A DNA stretch of 64,000 nucleotides, from NCBI GenBank assembly GCA_900471485.1, contig UCEU01000041.1, positions 1-64,000 on the forward strand, in the 5' to 3' direction. The notes beneath the pieces were generated by a model that had not been told where the DNA came from, did not search any database, and saw only the letters and a program-made list of their open reading frames with translations. Positions 54,271-63,619 of the stretch are shown here, piece after piece. Each line of letters begins with the position of its first letter. Within the stretch, counting starts at the first letter, position 1. A program made the position numbers and the translations under genes. The DNA comes from Hyphomicrobiales bacterium. Lineage in GTDB: Bacteria > Pseudomonadota > Alphaproteobacteria > Rhizobiales > Rhizobiaceae.

Positions 54271-55524
54271 ATGCACCGCTCGCTCGCAAGCCGCTCTGCA
54301 CTTGCACTCCTGTTTGCCGCCGCCCTGGCCGGCGGTGCGACGGCCCAGACACAGACACAGACCCCGGCACCGGCAGCGCCCGCGGCAACCGCTCCCGCAG
54401 CCCCTGCTCCCGCATGCGACGGCGACCTCACGGAATTCCTGGCCGGCGTGAAGGCCGAAGCCATTGCAGCCGGCGCCTCCGCCGAAGCCGCCGACAAGGC
54501 GCTCGCAGGCGCTCAGATCGATCCGAAGGTGCTGAGCCGCGACCGCGCGCAGGGCGTCTTCAAGCAGACCTTCCTCGAATTCTCGCAGCGCACCGTCAGC
54601 CAGGCCCGCCTCGACATCGGCCGCCAGAAGATGAAGCAGTATGCCGACGTCTTCGCCCGCGCCGAACAGGACTACGGTGTGCCGTCAGGTGTCATCACCG
54701 CCTTCTGGGCCATGGAGACCGATTTCGGCGCCGTGCAGGGCGACTTCAACACCCGCAACGCGCTCGTCACGCTCGCCCACGACTGCCGCCGTCCGGAGCT
54801 CTTCCGCCCGCAGCTGATCGCGCTGATCGAGATGGTCCAGCACGGCGACCTCGACCCTGAAACCAACACCGGCGCCTGGGCCGGCGAAATCGGCCAGGTG
54901 CAGATGCTGCCGCGCGATATCGTCGCCTACGGCATGGACGGTGACGGCGACGGCCATGTGCGCCTGAAGCAGAGCGGCCCGGACGCCATCCTGACGGCCG
55001 CCAAGTTCATCCAGCACCTCGGCTTCCAGAAGGGCCAGCCCTGGCTGCAGGAAGTCATCATCCCGCAGGACCTGCCCTTCGAGAAGTCGGGCCTCGGCGG
55101 TACGATGACGGCAGGCGAATGGTTCGCGCTCGGCGTCAAGCCGCGCAACGGCGACAGCAGCTTTGGCACGCTGCGCGGCGATCTCGTCCTGCCGCAGGGC
55201 CGCCTGGGACCGGCCTTCATCGCCTATCCGAACTTCGGCATCTATCTCGAGTGGAACAAGTCCTTCATCTACACGACCTCGGCCGCCTATTTCGCGACCC
55301 GCCTCTCCGGCTCGGAGCCCTACCTGAAGGGTACGCCTGAACAGGGCCTGACCAACGACCAGATGAAGGAACTGCAGACCAAGCTCGACACGATGGGTCA
55401 CGACGTCGGCGCCATCGACGGCATCCTCGGCTCCGGCACCCGCGTCGCCATTCAGAAGCAGCAGCAGCGCCTGGGCATGCCGGCCGACGGCTGGGCTACG
55501 CCGAAGCTTCTCGAATCTCTCTGA
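54271..55524 (+). CDS. MltB-family lytic murein transglycosylase with peptidoglycan-binding domain
   Basis: A 417-residue exported enzyme: signal peptide (SLASRSALALLFAAALAGG), a short Ala/Pro-rich spacer, then the MltB/SLT_2 domain (about 50-340) with catalytic Glu in FWAMETDFGAVQGDF, and QVQMLPRDIVAYG-DGDGDG, and a C-terminal PG_binding_1 domain (about 355-417). GAGGAAG lies before the ATG 54271. A strong terminator follows. Confidence 0.9.
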   Translation: MHRSLASRSALALLFAAALAGGATAQTQTQTPAPAAPAATAPAAPAPACDGDLTEFLAGVKAEAIAAGASAEAADKALAGAQIDPKVLSRDRAQGVFKQTFLEFSQRTVSQARLDIGRQKMKQYADVFARAEQDYGVPSGVITAFWAMETDFGAVQGDFNTRNALVTLAHDCRRPELFRPQLIALIEMVQHGDLDPETNTGAWAGEIGQVQMLPRDIVAYGMDGDGDGHVRLKQSGPDAILTAAKFIQHLGFQKGQPWLQEVIIPQDLPFEKSGLGGTMTAGEWFALGVKPRNGDSSFGTLRGDLVLPQGRLGPAFIAYPNFGIYLEWNKSFIYTTSAAYFATRLSGSEPYLKGTPEQGLTNDQMKELQTKLDTMGHDVGAIDGILGSGTRVAIQKQQQRLGMPADGWATPKLLESL

Positions 55525-55547
55525 GCCTTCAAAACGACGAATCATGC

Positions 55548-55575
55548 AAAGCCGGGCCAAAGTGCCCGGCTTTTT
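55548..55575 (+). terminator. terminator after the MltB-like gene
   Basis: A 10-bp perfect stem AAAGCCGGGC (55548-55557)/GCCCGGCTTT (55564-55573), 6-nt loop, and T-run TTTTT. It lies 24 bases after the stop codon. Confidence 0.9.
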
Positions 55576-55654
55576 CGTGGGATTTCCCTTGCTGTGCAGG
55601 CGATTGCGGCAGAGCGAGACGCCGCCGCAGGCATTAAGCCCCGGATCGCCCACT

Positions 55655-55669
55655 TTAACCGCCCGTTAA
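55655..55669. promoter_or_regulatory. candidate CtrA box TTAA-N7-TTAA
   Basis: TTAA at 55655-55658 and TTAA at 55666-55669, separated by CCGCCCG, fit the alphaproteobacterial CtrA consensus TTAA-N7-TTAA. On the minus strand it reads TTAACGGGCGGTTAA. It lies 165 bases upstream of the 25-aa gene, a region that should hold its promoter. Confidence 0.4.
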
Positions 55670-55833
55670 AAAGTGTGAATAAAATTCAGGCCGTTCTTCG
55701 CCTTGTTTTTCAGCGATTTACGTGGCCGGAGCCGGCTTCCATGTGACATTTTCGCCGCAACGCAGCAAAAAATACGCTTCCCAACCGACGCATTTCCGAC
55801 ATAGTATCGCCTTGTTAACGCAAGGAGACAGAC

Positions 55834-55911
55834 ATGGGACTAACGCAATCCTTGAATGTCCTGTTGGTCAGTGCGGCATTTGCGTTCGTTTTGACGATGC
55901 TCTTCATCTGA
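55834..55911 (+). CDS. 25-residue hydrophobic small membrane peptide
   Basis: MGLTQSLNVLLVSAAFAFVL followed by TMLFI: one membrane-spanning segment with a short polar start. The evidence for a gene is a strong ribosome-binding site (AAGGAG, 7 bases from ATG), a complete frame, and a perfect 15-bp terminator 60 bases after the stop, all within about 180 bases. No charged residue is present, so it is likely buried in the inner membrane, perhaps as a partner of a larger protein. It is not part of a visible toxin-antitoxin pair. Function unknown. Confidence 0.6.
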   Translation: MGLTQSLNVLLVSAAFAFVLTMLFI

Positions 55912-55971
55912 GCAGTGGGGGTCTTTCAAGACCGGCCAGAGGTCCTGAGTAACGAACGAAGCGGGTGAATT

Positions 55972-56011
55972 GAGAAAGCGCATCTCGGGAGGAGATGCGC
56001 TTTCTCTTTAT
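55972..56011 (+). terminator. strong terminator after the 25-aa gene
   Basis: A 15-bp perfect stem: GAGAAAGCGCATCTC (55972-55986) with GAGATGCGCTTTCTC (55992-56006), loop GGGAG, followed by TTTATC. It belongs to the small gene rather than to metF, whose stop lies 28 bases further right on the opposite strand, though it may act in both directions. Confidence 0.9.
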
Positions 56012-56038
56012 CAGCCACTCAAAACTTTCAGTACACGA

Positions 56039-56938
56039 TCAGGCCGCGGCGCCCCTGCCCTTTGCGCCCTCGCGCTTGAAGCCGAGATTGGTCAGCACCG
56101 CGGAGACGAGCGGCGCGCGGTTCATCGTGTAGAGATGGAAATCGCTGATGCCGCGGCGCGCGAGATCCTCGATCTGCTCGGCGGCGACATCGGCCGCCAC
56201 CTTCGCCCGCTCTTCCGGCTTGTCGTCATAACCGGCGAAGCGCTCGTCGAGAAAAGCGGGGATCACGGTACCGCAGGCGCCGGCGAAACGCTTCAGCTGC
56301 GTGAGGTTCAGGATCGGCATGATACCGGGCACGACGGGAATGCGCACGCCGGCCGCCCGCACCTTTTCCAGGTAGCGCTCGAAATTGTCGTTATCGAAGA
56401 AGAACTGCGTCAGCGCCCGGTCGGCGCCGTTGTCCGCCTTGCGCTTCAGCATCTCGATATCGGCAGCCGTATCGCGGCTCTCCGGGTGCTTTTCGGGATA
56501 GGCGGAAACCGAAATCTCGAAACCGCCGATCTCGCGCAGGCCGGCCACGAGCTCGGCCGCGTTGGCATAGCCACCCGGATGCGGCGTGTAGGGCGCACCG
56601 ACACCGGCGGGCGTATCGCCGCGCAGTGCCACGAAGTGCTTTACGCCGGCCTTGCGGAAACTCTCGATGACGCCGTGCGTCTCTTCCTTCGTCGCGCCGA
56701 CGCAGGTCAGGTGCGAGGCCGTGGCAAGCGGCGTGTCGGACAGGAAGCGCGAGACGGTCGCCAGCGTCGGCGCCTTGGTGGTGCCGCCAGCCCCATAGGT
56801 GACCGAGACGAAATCGGGATTCCAGTCCTGCAGTTCGCTGACCGTGTTCCAGAGCTGGCCTTCCATGTCCGGCGACTTCGGCGGAAAGAACTCGAAGGAT
56901 ATGCCGATCTTGCGGCGCGCGTCACTGTCCAGCGTCAT
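56039..56938 (-). CDS. metF: methylenetetrahydrofolate reductase
   Basis: FAD enzyme making 5-methyl-THF for methionine synthesis. The 299-residue barrel begins KIGISFEFFPPKSPDME with the catalytic Glu in FEFFPPK, SVTYGAGGTT, FVALRGDTPAG (Asp contacts FAD/folate) and FFFDNDNF. The frame is open to 57166, but ATG 56938, one base after the stop of the regulator gene, fits the family and is surely the start. It forms an operon with the SahR-like gene. Confidence 0.95.
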   Translation of the reverse strand: MTLDSDARRKIGISFEFFPPKSPDMEGQLWNTVSELQDWNPDFVSVTYGAGGTTKAPTLATVSRFLSDTPLATASHLTCVGATKEETHGVIESFRKAGVKHFVALRGDTPAGVGAPYTPHPGGYANAAELVAGLREIGGFEISVSAYPEKHPESRDTAADIEMLKRKADNGADRALTQFFFDNDNFERYLEKVRAAGVRIPVVPGIMPILNLTQLKRFAGACGTVIPAFLDERFAGYDDKPEERAKVAADVAAEQIEDLARRGISDFHLYTMNRAPLVSAVLTNLGFKREGAKGRGAAA

Positions 56939-56939
56939 G

Positions 56940-57959
56940 TCATTCACTCCCGGCATAGGTAGGTAGGGCGCTCTCGGCGGAGGCCACAAGTGTCTTGGGG
57001 TCACGCGCGAGCCAGACAGTGACTGTAAGCCCCTGCCCGCCCTGATGCCCCGGATGAAGGTCGACGACCTGCTCGACATCCAGCCCCGCCTTGCGCAGCC
57101 AGTCGGACATCGACTGGTGCGAGAAGCCGAGACGGACATGGGCATGCTCGTCGCGAAGATATTCAAGCGCGTGCGGCGCCAGATCGATGACCACGAGCCG
57201 GCCGCCCGGACGCAGCATCCGCGCCGCCTCGCTAATGGCGATCTCGGGCTGGTCGAAGAAGTGCAGCACCTGGTGGATGGTCACGACATCGAAATCCTGC
57301 GCCTCGAACGGCAGGTTCAGGATATCGGCATGGCGCACGGAAGCCTTGGTGATCCCAGACTTGTCGAGGTTGGCGCGCGCCACGCTCAGCATGTCGCGGC
57401 TGGCATCGACGCCGATTGCCCGGCGATAGAGGCCCGAGAGAAGCTGCAGGATGCGCCCCGTACCGGTTCCGAGATCGAGGAGGGAATCGATCGGCTGACT
57501 GCCGAGCAGGCGGATCACCGCCGCATCGACTTCCTCGTCGGCCGCATGCAGGCGGCGAAGCTCGTCCCACTCGGCGGCGTTGCGGCTGAAGTAATCCTGC
57601 GCCCGTTCCGAGCGCTGTCGCTTGACGGCGGCAAGACGCTCGCCATCGCGCAGGATGACAGGATCGTTCTCGGAGGCATGCCGCAACAGGTTGCGGACGA
57701 AGGCGACCGCCTTGCCGTCCTGCCGCAGCCGGAAATAGGCCCAGGCGCCCTCCTGATAGCGATCAATCAGCTCCGCTTCGCCAAGCAGCTTCAGGTGGCG
57801 CGAGATGCGCGGTTGGGATTGGCCGAGAATTTCGGTAAGATCGGTCACAGTCAGGTCGCCGGCCGAAAGCAGCGCCAGCAGACGCAGGCGCGTCGGCTCG
57901 CCGGCTGCCCGCAGCACGTCCACCAACGCATCCAGTCCAAGTCTGACAGGCTCCACCAT
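56940..57959 (-). CDS. sahR: ArsR-type regulator with methyltransferase-like domain (SahR-like)
   Basis: A 339-residue fusion: N-terminal winged-helix ArsR domain (about 5-90, recognition helix in GQSQPRISRHLKLL) and C-terminal Rossmann SAM-methyltransferase-like domain (about 140-300, motif I LLDLGTGTGRILQLL). This layout matches SahR, a sensor of S-adenosylhomocysteine controlling methionine-cycle genes in Proteobacteria. The link to metF (one base away) supports that. ATG 57959 chosen over TTG 57974. A large palindrome lies just upstream, presumably its own operator. Confidence 0.82.
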   Translation of the reverse strand: MVEPVRLGLDALVDVLRAAGEPTRLRLLALLSAGDLTVTDLTEILGQSQPRISRHLKLLGEAELIDRYQEGAWAYFRLRQDGKAVAFVRNLLRHASENDPVILRDGERLAAVKRQRSERAQDYFSRNAAEWDELRRLHAADEEVDAAVIRLLGSQPIDSLLDLGTGTGRILQLLSGLYRRAIGVDASRDMLSVARANLDKSGITKASVRHADILNLPFEAQDFDVVTIHQVLHFFDQPEIAISEAARMLRPGGRLVVIDLAPHALEYLRDEHAHVRLGFSHQSMSDWLRKAGLDVEQVVDLHPGHQGGQGLTVTVWLARDPKTLVASAESALPTYAGSE

Positions 57960-57966
57960 AAACCAC

Positions 57967-58006
57967 CCAATCAAGATATAAAGATATGTTTATGTGATTT
58001 GATTGG
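57967..58006. promoter_or_regulatory. nested palindrome, presumed SahR operator
   Basis: Outer arms CCAATCAA (57967-57974) and TTGATTGG (57999-58006) are perfectly complementary. Inside, ATATAAAGAT (57976-57985) and ATGTTTATGT (57986-57995) form a second inverted repeat with 8 of 10 matches, centred one base away. The inner core, of the ATAAAGATAT type, resembles SahR sites described for methionine-cycle genes. It starts 8 bases upstream of the regulator's ATG, fitting autorepression. Confidence 0.65.
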
Positions 58007-58074
58007 CAGTGACAAGCGACAATTCGATCGGTTCACGAAATTCCCTGTGCAGATCGCGACGCGGCTCGGCTCAC

Positions 58075-58105
58075 AAAAAAAGAGCCCCGGACATGCCCGA
58101 GGCTC
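58075..58105 (-). terminator. ettA terminator
   Basis: On the minus strand GAGCC-T-CGG pairs with CCG-G-GGCTC (58105-58097 with 58090-58082, one mismatch), 6-nt loop, followed by a run of seven Ts (58081-58075). It lies 28 bases after the ettA stop. Confidence 0.85.
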
Positions 58106-58132
58106 CCATTTTCAGCTGGCGCGAAGGCTTAA

Positions 58133-59782
<1,650 letters not shown>

Positions 59783-59916
59783 CGGTAATTCTGCTCCGGG
59801 GGAAATTGGTTTGCCGCTATGTAGGCGAATTGGCGCCCGGGGGCAACGCGCCAGTGGCAAAATCCACCCGCTTTGTCGCGGATCACACGCCGTTTGCGGC
59901 GGAAAATCAGCCCGCT

Positions 59917-61722
59917 CTACTGCAACGCCGCATGATCGATCCGGAAAAGCCTGAAATCGCTGGGCGCGCCGGATGCCACCCGTTCAAGCCCTGGCCAGCC
60001 GCCGCCATGCACCAGCTCTGCATAAAGCGGCGCCTGCGCGGCATCGACCGCATAGGGAAACGCGCAGACGGCCACGTAGTCGAACGGCGCCAGCACCTGG
60101 CGACGAAGTGCGGGATCGGAGGTCAGGAAGGCCTCGTACATCCGCTTCATGCCGGGAGATGCCCGATGAAACGGTATGGCGCCCACGGAAAAGCCCGGCG
60201 GTGCGGCAAAGGCAACCTGCAGGCCAAGCCCCTGCGGCAAGGCGATACGGCCAGCCGGAACGTTGCTAAGCACCGAGAAGTCCTGTTCCTTGCAATCCAG
60301 GCCAGCCATGTAGTCGATCGCATCGAACGGCTTCTGCACCGGCGGAAACCAGAACCGCCCGCCGATAAGGAGCGCAACCAGCCCAACAGCCGCAAGACCG
60401 TAAGCGCGGCCGGAAGCCGGCCGCGTCCCTGTATACATCGCCACCACGGCGGGCAGGAAGATCGGCAGGAACACCATCGGAAAGCGGATGTTGCGGGTGA
60501 TCAAGAAGGTCAGCACCAGCGCGCCCGCAGACATCAGATAGGCGATGGCCGGACCGTATTGCCCCTTGCGCACGCAGGCGATCGGAAACGGCAGGGCCAG
60601 GATCGCGAAGCTTGCCGTTAGGCCGAGAAGGAAGAGCAGATTGTAGCGGCCGCCCTCGTAGAAATAGAGGATGCTCTTCTCCTGCCAGATCCGGTCAAAC
60701 CACAGCGCCCGCGACAGTGGATCGATGACGCCGTAAGGCCCAGCGAGGCACGATGGAAAGATCAAGGCCGCGCCGCCGAGCAGGAGAGCGCCGGGCACCG
60801 CCAGCGACAGCAACTTGACGACAGGATGTGTGCCCCGCCCCTGCAACGCCGCGCAAACGCCGAGGATCAGCGAGAACCCGCAGAGCAGCACGATATAGGG
60901 CGCCGAGAAAGCATCGCATTGCGTCGAGAGCGCACCGACGGGGCCAAGGAAAGCGAATGCCGAGACGACCGGGACAACAATCATCGACACCGACGCCGGC
61001 ACAATCACCCGCCTGATATCACCGAATCCGGCGATATGGCAGGCGACCAGCCCGGCATAGACGATAGTGACGAAGGGCAGGCATTCGAGACCGATCACGG
61101 TCGAAATGGCCGCACCGGCGCCGACCATCAGGCCGCCGATACGATCCCACCGCACCAGCCCGCCGAAGATCATCATCAGCGCGATGATCTGGACATTGTG
61201 GTGATCGATGCGGCCGGGCGAAAATTCCAGCACGCCGATGCTCATCAGCATCGTCATCAGCACCAGCGACAACGAAAAGGCGGTTCCCGACATCGCAAGC
61301 CCGCTCATCAACCGGCGGACCGCAGCGGCGGCGAGCAGGCCGAAAATGCCGAGCATCATCGGCGGCCAGATGTGAAACGCCACCGACAGCCCCTGCCCGA
61401 CCGGCAGCCATGGCCGCAAGAGCCACGCAATCGCCACATAGGGGAGATCGACCAGCCGCGACCACGGCGAGACGTAGGCCTCCGGCATGGAGACGAAGGG
61501 CAGCGACAGATCGAACCAATGTCCCTGCGCCGACATCAGGCTGCGGATCTGTAGTTCCCGCAACTGGTCGTCGACATCGCCGACGAAGGGCACGCCGTCG
61601 GCCACATCGAGCAGCACCATCACGAGCGCCGTGGCGTAGATGACGAGAAAGATCCGCCACAGAGGCATTTCGCGAACGGCGGAACCGCTGTCGGATAGGG
61701 AAATAGTCGACACCATCGTCAC
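59917..61722 (-). CDS. polytopic GT-C-like membrane protein (STT3/AglB-like)
   Basis: A 601-residue inner-membrane protein with about 11-13 segments and a C-terminal soluble part. After the first segment is an acidic loop GDVDDQLRELQIRSLM, and the fourth to fifth segments carry SPGRIDHHNVQII; both are like the acidic motifs of GT-C oligosaccharyltransferases such as STT3/AglB. The C-terminal domain has FDYVAVCAFP. It may transfer a lipid-linked sugar, but acceptor and donor are unknown and the WWDYG-type motif was not seen. Single gene. Confidence 0.55.
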   Translation of the reverse strand: MTMVSTISLSDSGSAVREMPLWRIFLVIYATALVMVLLDVADGVPFVGDVDDQLRELQIRSLMSAQGHWFDLSLPFVSMPEAYVSPWSRLVDLPYVAIAWLLRPWLPVGQGLSVAFHIWPPMMLGIFGLLAAAAVRRLMSGLAMSGTAFSLSLVLMTMLMSIGVLEFSPGRIDHHNVQIIALMMIFGGLVRWDRIGGLMVGAGAAISTVIGLECLPFVTIVYAGLVACHIAGFGDIRRVIVPASVSMIVVPVVSAFAFLGPVGALSTQCDAFSAPYIVLLCGFSLILGVCAALQGRGTHPVVKLLSLAVPGALLLGGAALIFPSCLAGPYGVIDPLSRALWFDRIWQEKSILYFYEGGRYNLLFLLGLTASFAILALPFPIACVRKGQYGPAIAYLMSAGALVLTFLITRNIRFPMVFLPIFLPAVVAMYTGTRPASGRAYGLAAVGLVALLIGGRFWFPPVQKPFDAIDYMAGLDCKEQDFSVLSNVPAGRIALPQGLGLQVAFAAPPGFSVGAIPFHRASPGMKRMYEAFLTSDPALRRQVLAPFDYVAVCAFPYAVDAAQAPLYAELVHGGGWPGLERVASGAPSDFRLFRIDHAALQ

Positions 61723-61786
61723 TCGCGCTGTTGGTCACCGCCAGCCCAGGACGATAGACGTCAAAAATTGAGATTATCCTACGGCC

Positions 61787-62521
61787 TCAAAAGCCCGCCG
61801 CATCGACGAGGCCTTCATTGCAGCCGAACGAAGTGCGACCGGCGCCCTGGATGAGGTCGCCGAGATCTCTGCCCTTGCCATCCGTCGCATCGGCAGACAG
61901 GCCGATCGTCAGTTCGCTGATGATGCGGTTGCCGTTGGCGCGGCGGCAGCTCATCTTCACGCGGTCGCCGGCGCCGGGACCGAAGCTCTTGTCGAAGGCC
62001 GCCCTGATCGCGTCTCCGGTCAGTGACTTGCCGATATTGGCGGCAAACAGCTCCTGCACGGCGGACCCGTTGAGCTCGCCGACCAGCCTCACGGCATCGG
62101 CGAAGTAGGCGTCGGCGCTCATGCCGGTGCAGGTGCCGTGCTTGATCCACTCATGCCGCTCGAGCGCCGATTGCGTCCCGGGCATGACCTTGTCGAGCGA
62201 GGCCTTGGTGCCTGCCGAAAGCTTTACCTCCGGCAGATCCTTCCAGTCGCCGTCCTTGTCGGCGGATCGCTGAGCGTCGGAAACGCCGCAATAATCCTTG
62301 CGCATCGGCCAGAGCCCGTGCAGCGAGAAATTGCTGGCGTCGAAGCGCTCGCCGGTCTGGCTGGTGCATTCCGGCTTGCGCTGGTTGGTCTCGCAGAAGG
62401 CGGGCTGCCAGCTTGCCGCCAGAATGAACCGCGTCCGCCCGCCGCCTTCCTGCGCGCAGACGCCGCCCGCGACCGTCATCATCGCGGCGACCAACGCCGC
62501 GCGAAGTACGAGATTCTTCAT
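61787..62521 (-). CDS. ribonuclease T2 family protein
   Basis: A 244-residue exported endoribonuclease. Signal peptide KNLVLRAALVAAMMTVAGG with a likely cut after CAQ. The two active-site regions are FSLHGLWP (catalytic His, about 66-73) and HEWIKHGTC (catalytic Glu and His, about 120-128), with Cys in likely disulfides. It degrades RNA in the periplasm. GGAGG lies before the ATG 62521; the frame is open to 62578. Confidence 0.9.
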   Translation of the reverse strand: MKNLVLRAALVAAMMTVAGGVCAQEGGGRTRFILAASWQPAFCETNQRKPECTSQTGERFDASNFSLHGLWPMRKDYCGVSDAQRSADKDGDWKDLPEVKLSAGTKASLDKVMPGTQSALERHEWIKHGTCTGMSADAYFADAVRLVGELNGSAVQELFAANIGKSLTGDAIRAAFDKSFGPGAGDRVKMSCRRANGNRIISELTIGLSADATDGKGRDLGDLIQGAGRTSFGCNEGLVDAAGF

Positions 62522-62674
62522 CACCACCTCCAAGGAACAATTCATGAACAGATAAGCATGCCGCGTTTGCCGCCGCAACCCTTGATCAACAGGGTAAAAT
62601 TTCCCGCCCTATAAGCAGGCCACTGTGTTGCATTTGCCGGCCGATCTGGTCATCTCGCAGGAAGGAGGACCTGA

Positions 62675-63604
62675 ATGTTCGCACAGACTGAGCGGCTGGA
62701 AACGCCGACGGCATCGTTGGCCTATCATCACCAACAGGCAACGGGCGATGCGAACGGCATTCTCCTGATCTGCCACGGCCTCGCCGAGCACTCCCGCCGT
62801 TACGCAACATTCGCCAACGCCATGGTGTCGCGCGGCTATCACGTCTATGCGCACGACCATCGTGGCCACGGCGAGACGACCGCCGACGACGCGCCGATCG
62901 GCCGCTTCGCCCGCCGCGACGGCGTGAAAGCCGTTATCGACGACGTCGCTGCGATGCGTGACCACGCGGCCCGCCACTATCCCGGCCTGCCGGTCATCCT
63001 CTTCGGGCATTCCATGGGCGGGCTGATCGCGCTCAACGCCGCCATCAGTCATCCCGAAAAATTCGACGGCCTCGCCGTCTGGAATTCCAATTTCAACCCC
63101 GGCCTCGCCGGCCGCGCCGCCCAGGTGATCCTGCGCACCGAACGCGCGTTGAAGGGCTCCGACGTCCCCAGCGCCCTGCTCCCGAAACTCACCTTCGAGA
63201 CCTGGGGCAAGAGCGTACCCAACCATCGCACCCTTTTCGACTGGCTTTCGCGTGATCCGGTCGCGGTCGATAAATATATCGCCGACTCGCTCTGCGGCTT
63301 CGATGCCTCTGTGTCGCTGTGGCTCGACGTTTTCGAGCTGACGTTCCGGGCCACGCAAAGGTCGCTTCTCGACCGTCTCGCCAAGGACATGCCGATCAAT
63401 CTGGTCGGCGGCGGAAAGGACCCGGCAACGGACAACGGACGCGCGGTCGTCTGGCTCTCGAACCATTTGAAGGCGGCGGGATTTCGCCGTATCGACATGC
63501 AAATATATCAGGACATGCGCCACGAGACCTTGAACGAGATCGGCGCGGACACGGCCATCTCGGCATTCGCCGATTGGTGCGACCAGGCCGTCGTGCAGTC
63601 CTGA
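62675..63604 (+). CDS. alpha/beta hydrolase, monoacylglycerol lipase/lysophospholipase-like
   Basis: A 309-residue serine hydrolase of the Hydrolase_4/PldB group. Oxyanion block LLICHGLAEHSRRY (about 30-43), the lipase-type HDHRGHGET (about 64-72), and nucleophile elbow FGHSMGG with Ser near 112. The catalytic His is likely in DMRHETLNEI near the C-terminus. AAGGAGG sits before the ATG. Likely cytoplasmic, acting on monoacylglycerols or lysophospholipids. It may form a unit with the next gene 15 bases later. Confidence 0.85.
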   Translation: MFAQTERLETPTASLAYHHQQATGDANGILLICHGLAEHSRRYATFANAMVSRGYHVYAHDHRGHGETTADDAPIGRFARRDGVKAVIDDVAAMRDHAARHYPGLPVILFGHSMGGLIALNAAISHPEKFDGLAVWNSNFNPGLAGRAAQVILRTERALKGSDVPSALLPKLTFETWGKSVPNHRTLFDWLSRDPVAVDKYIADSLCGFDASVSLWLDVFELTFRATQRSLLDRLAKDMPINLVGGGKDPATDNGRAVVWLSNHLKAAGFRRIDMQIYQDMRHETLNEIGADTAISAFADWCDQAVVQS

Positions 63605-63619
63605 TCCAGAAGGACCGAC

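Larger units (their letters stand above)
55525..55833. other. intergenic region upstream of the 25-aa gene
   Basis: It contains the transglycosylase terminator, a TTAA-N7-TTAA motif at 55655-55669, and a likely promoter for the small membrane peptide (TAGTAT near 55802 as -10). Region 55670-55800 is more AT-rich than average. No longer gene is supported. Confidence 0.4.
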
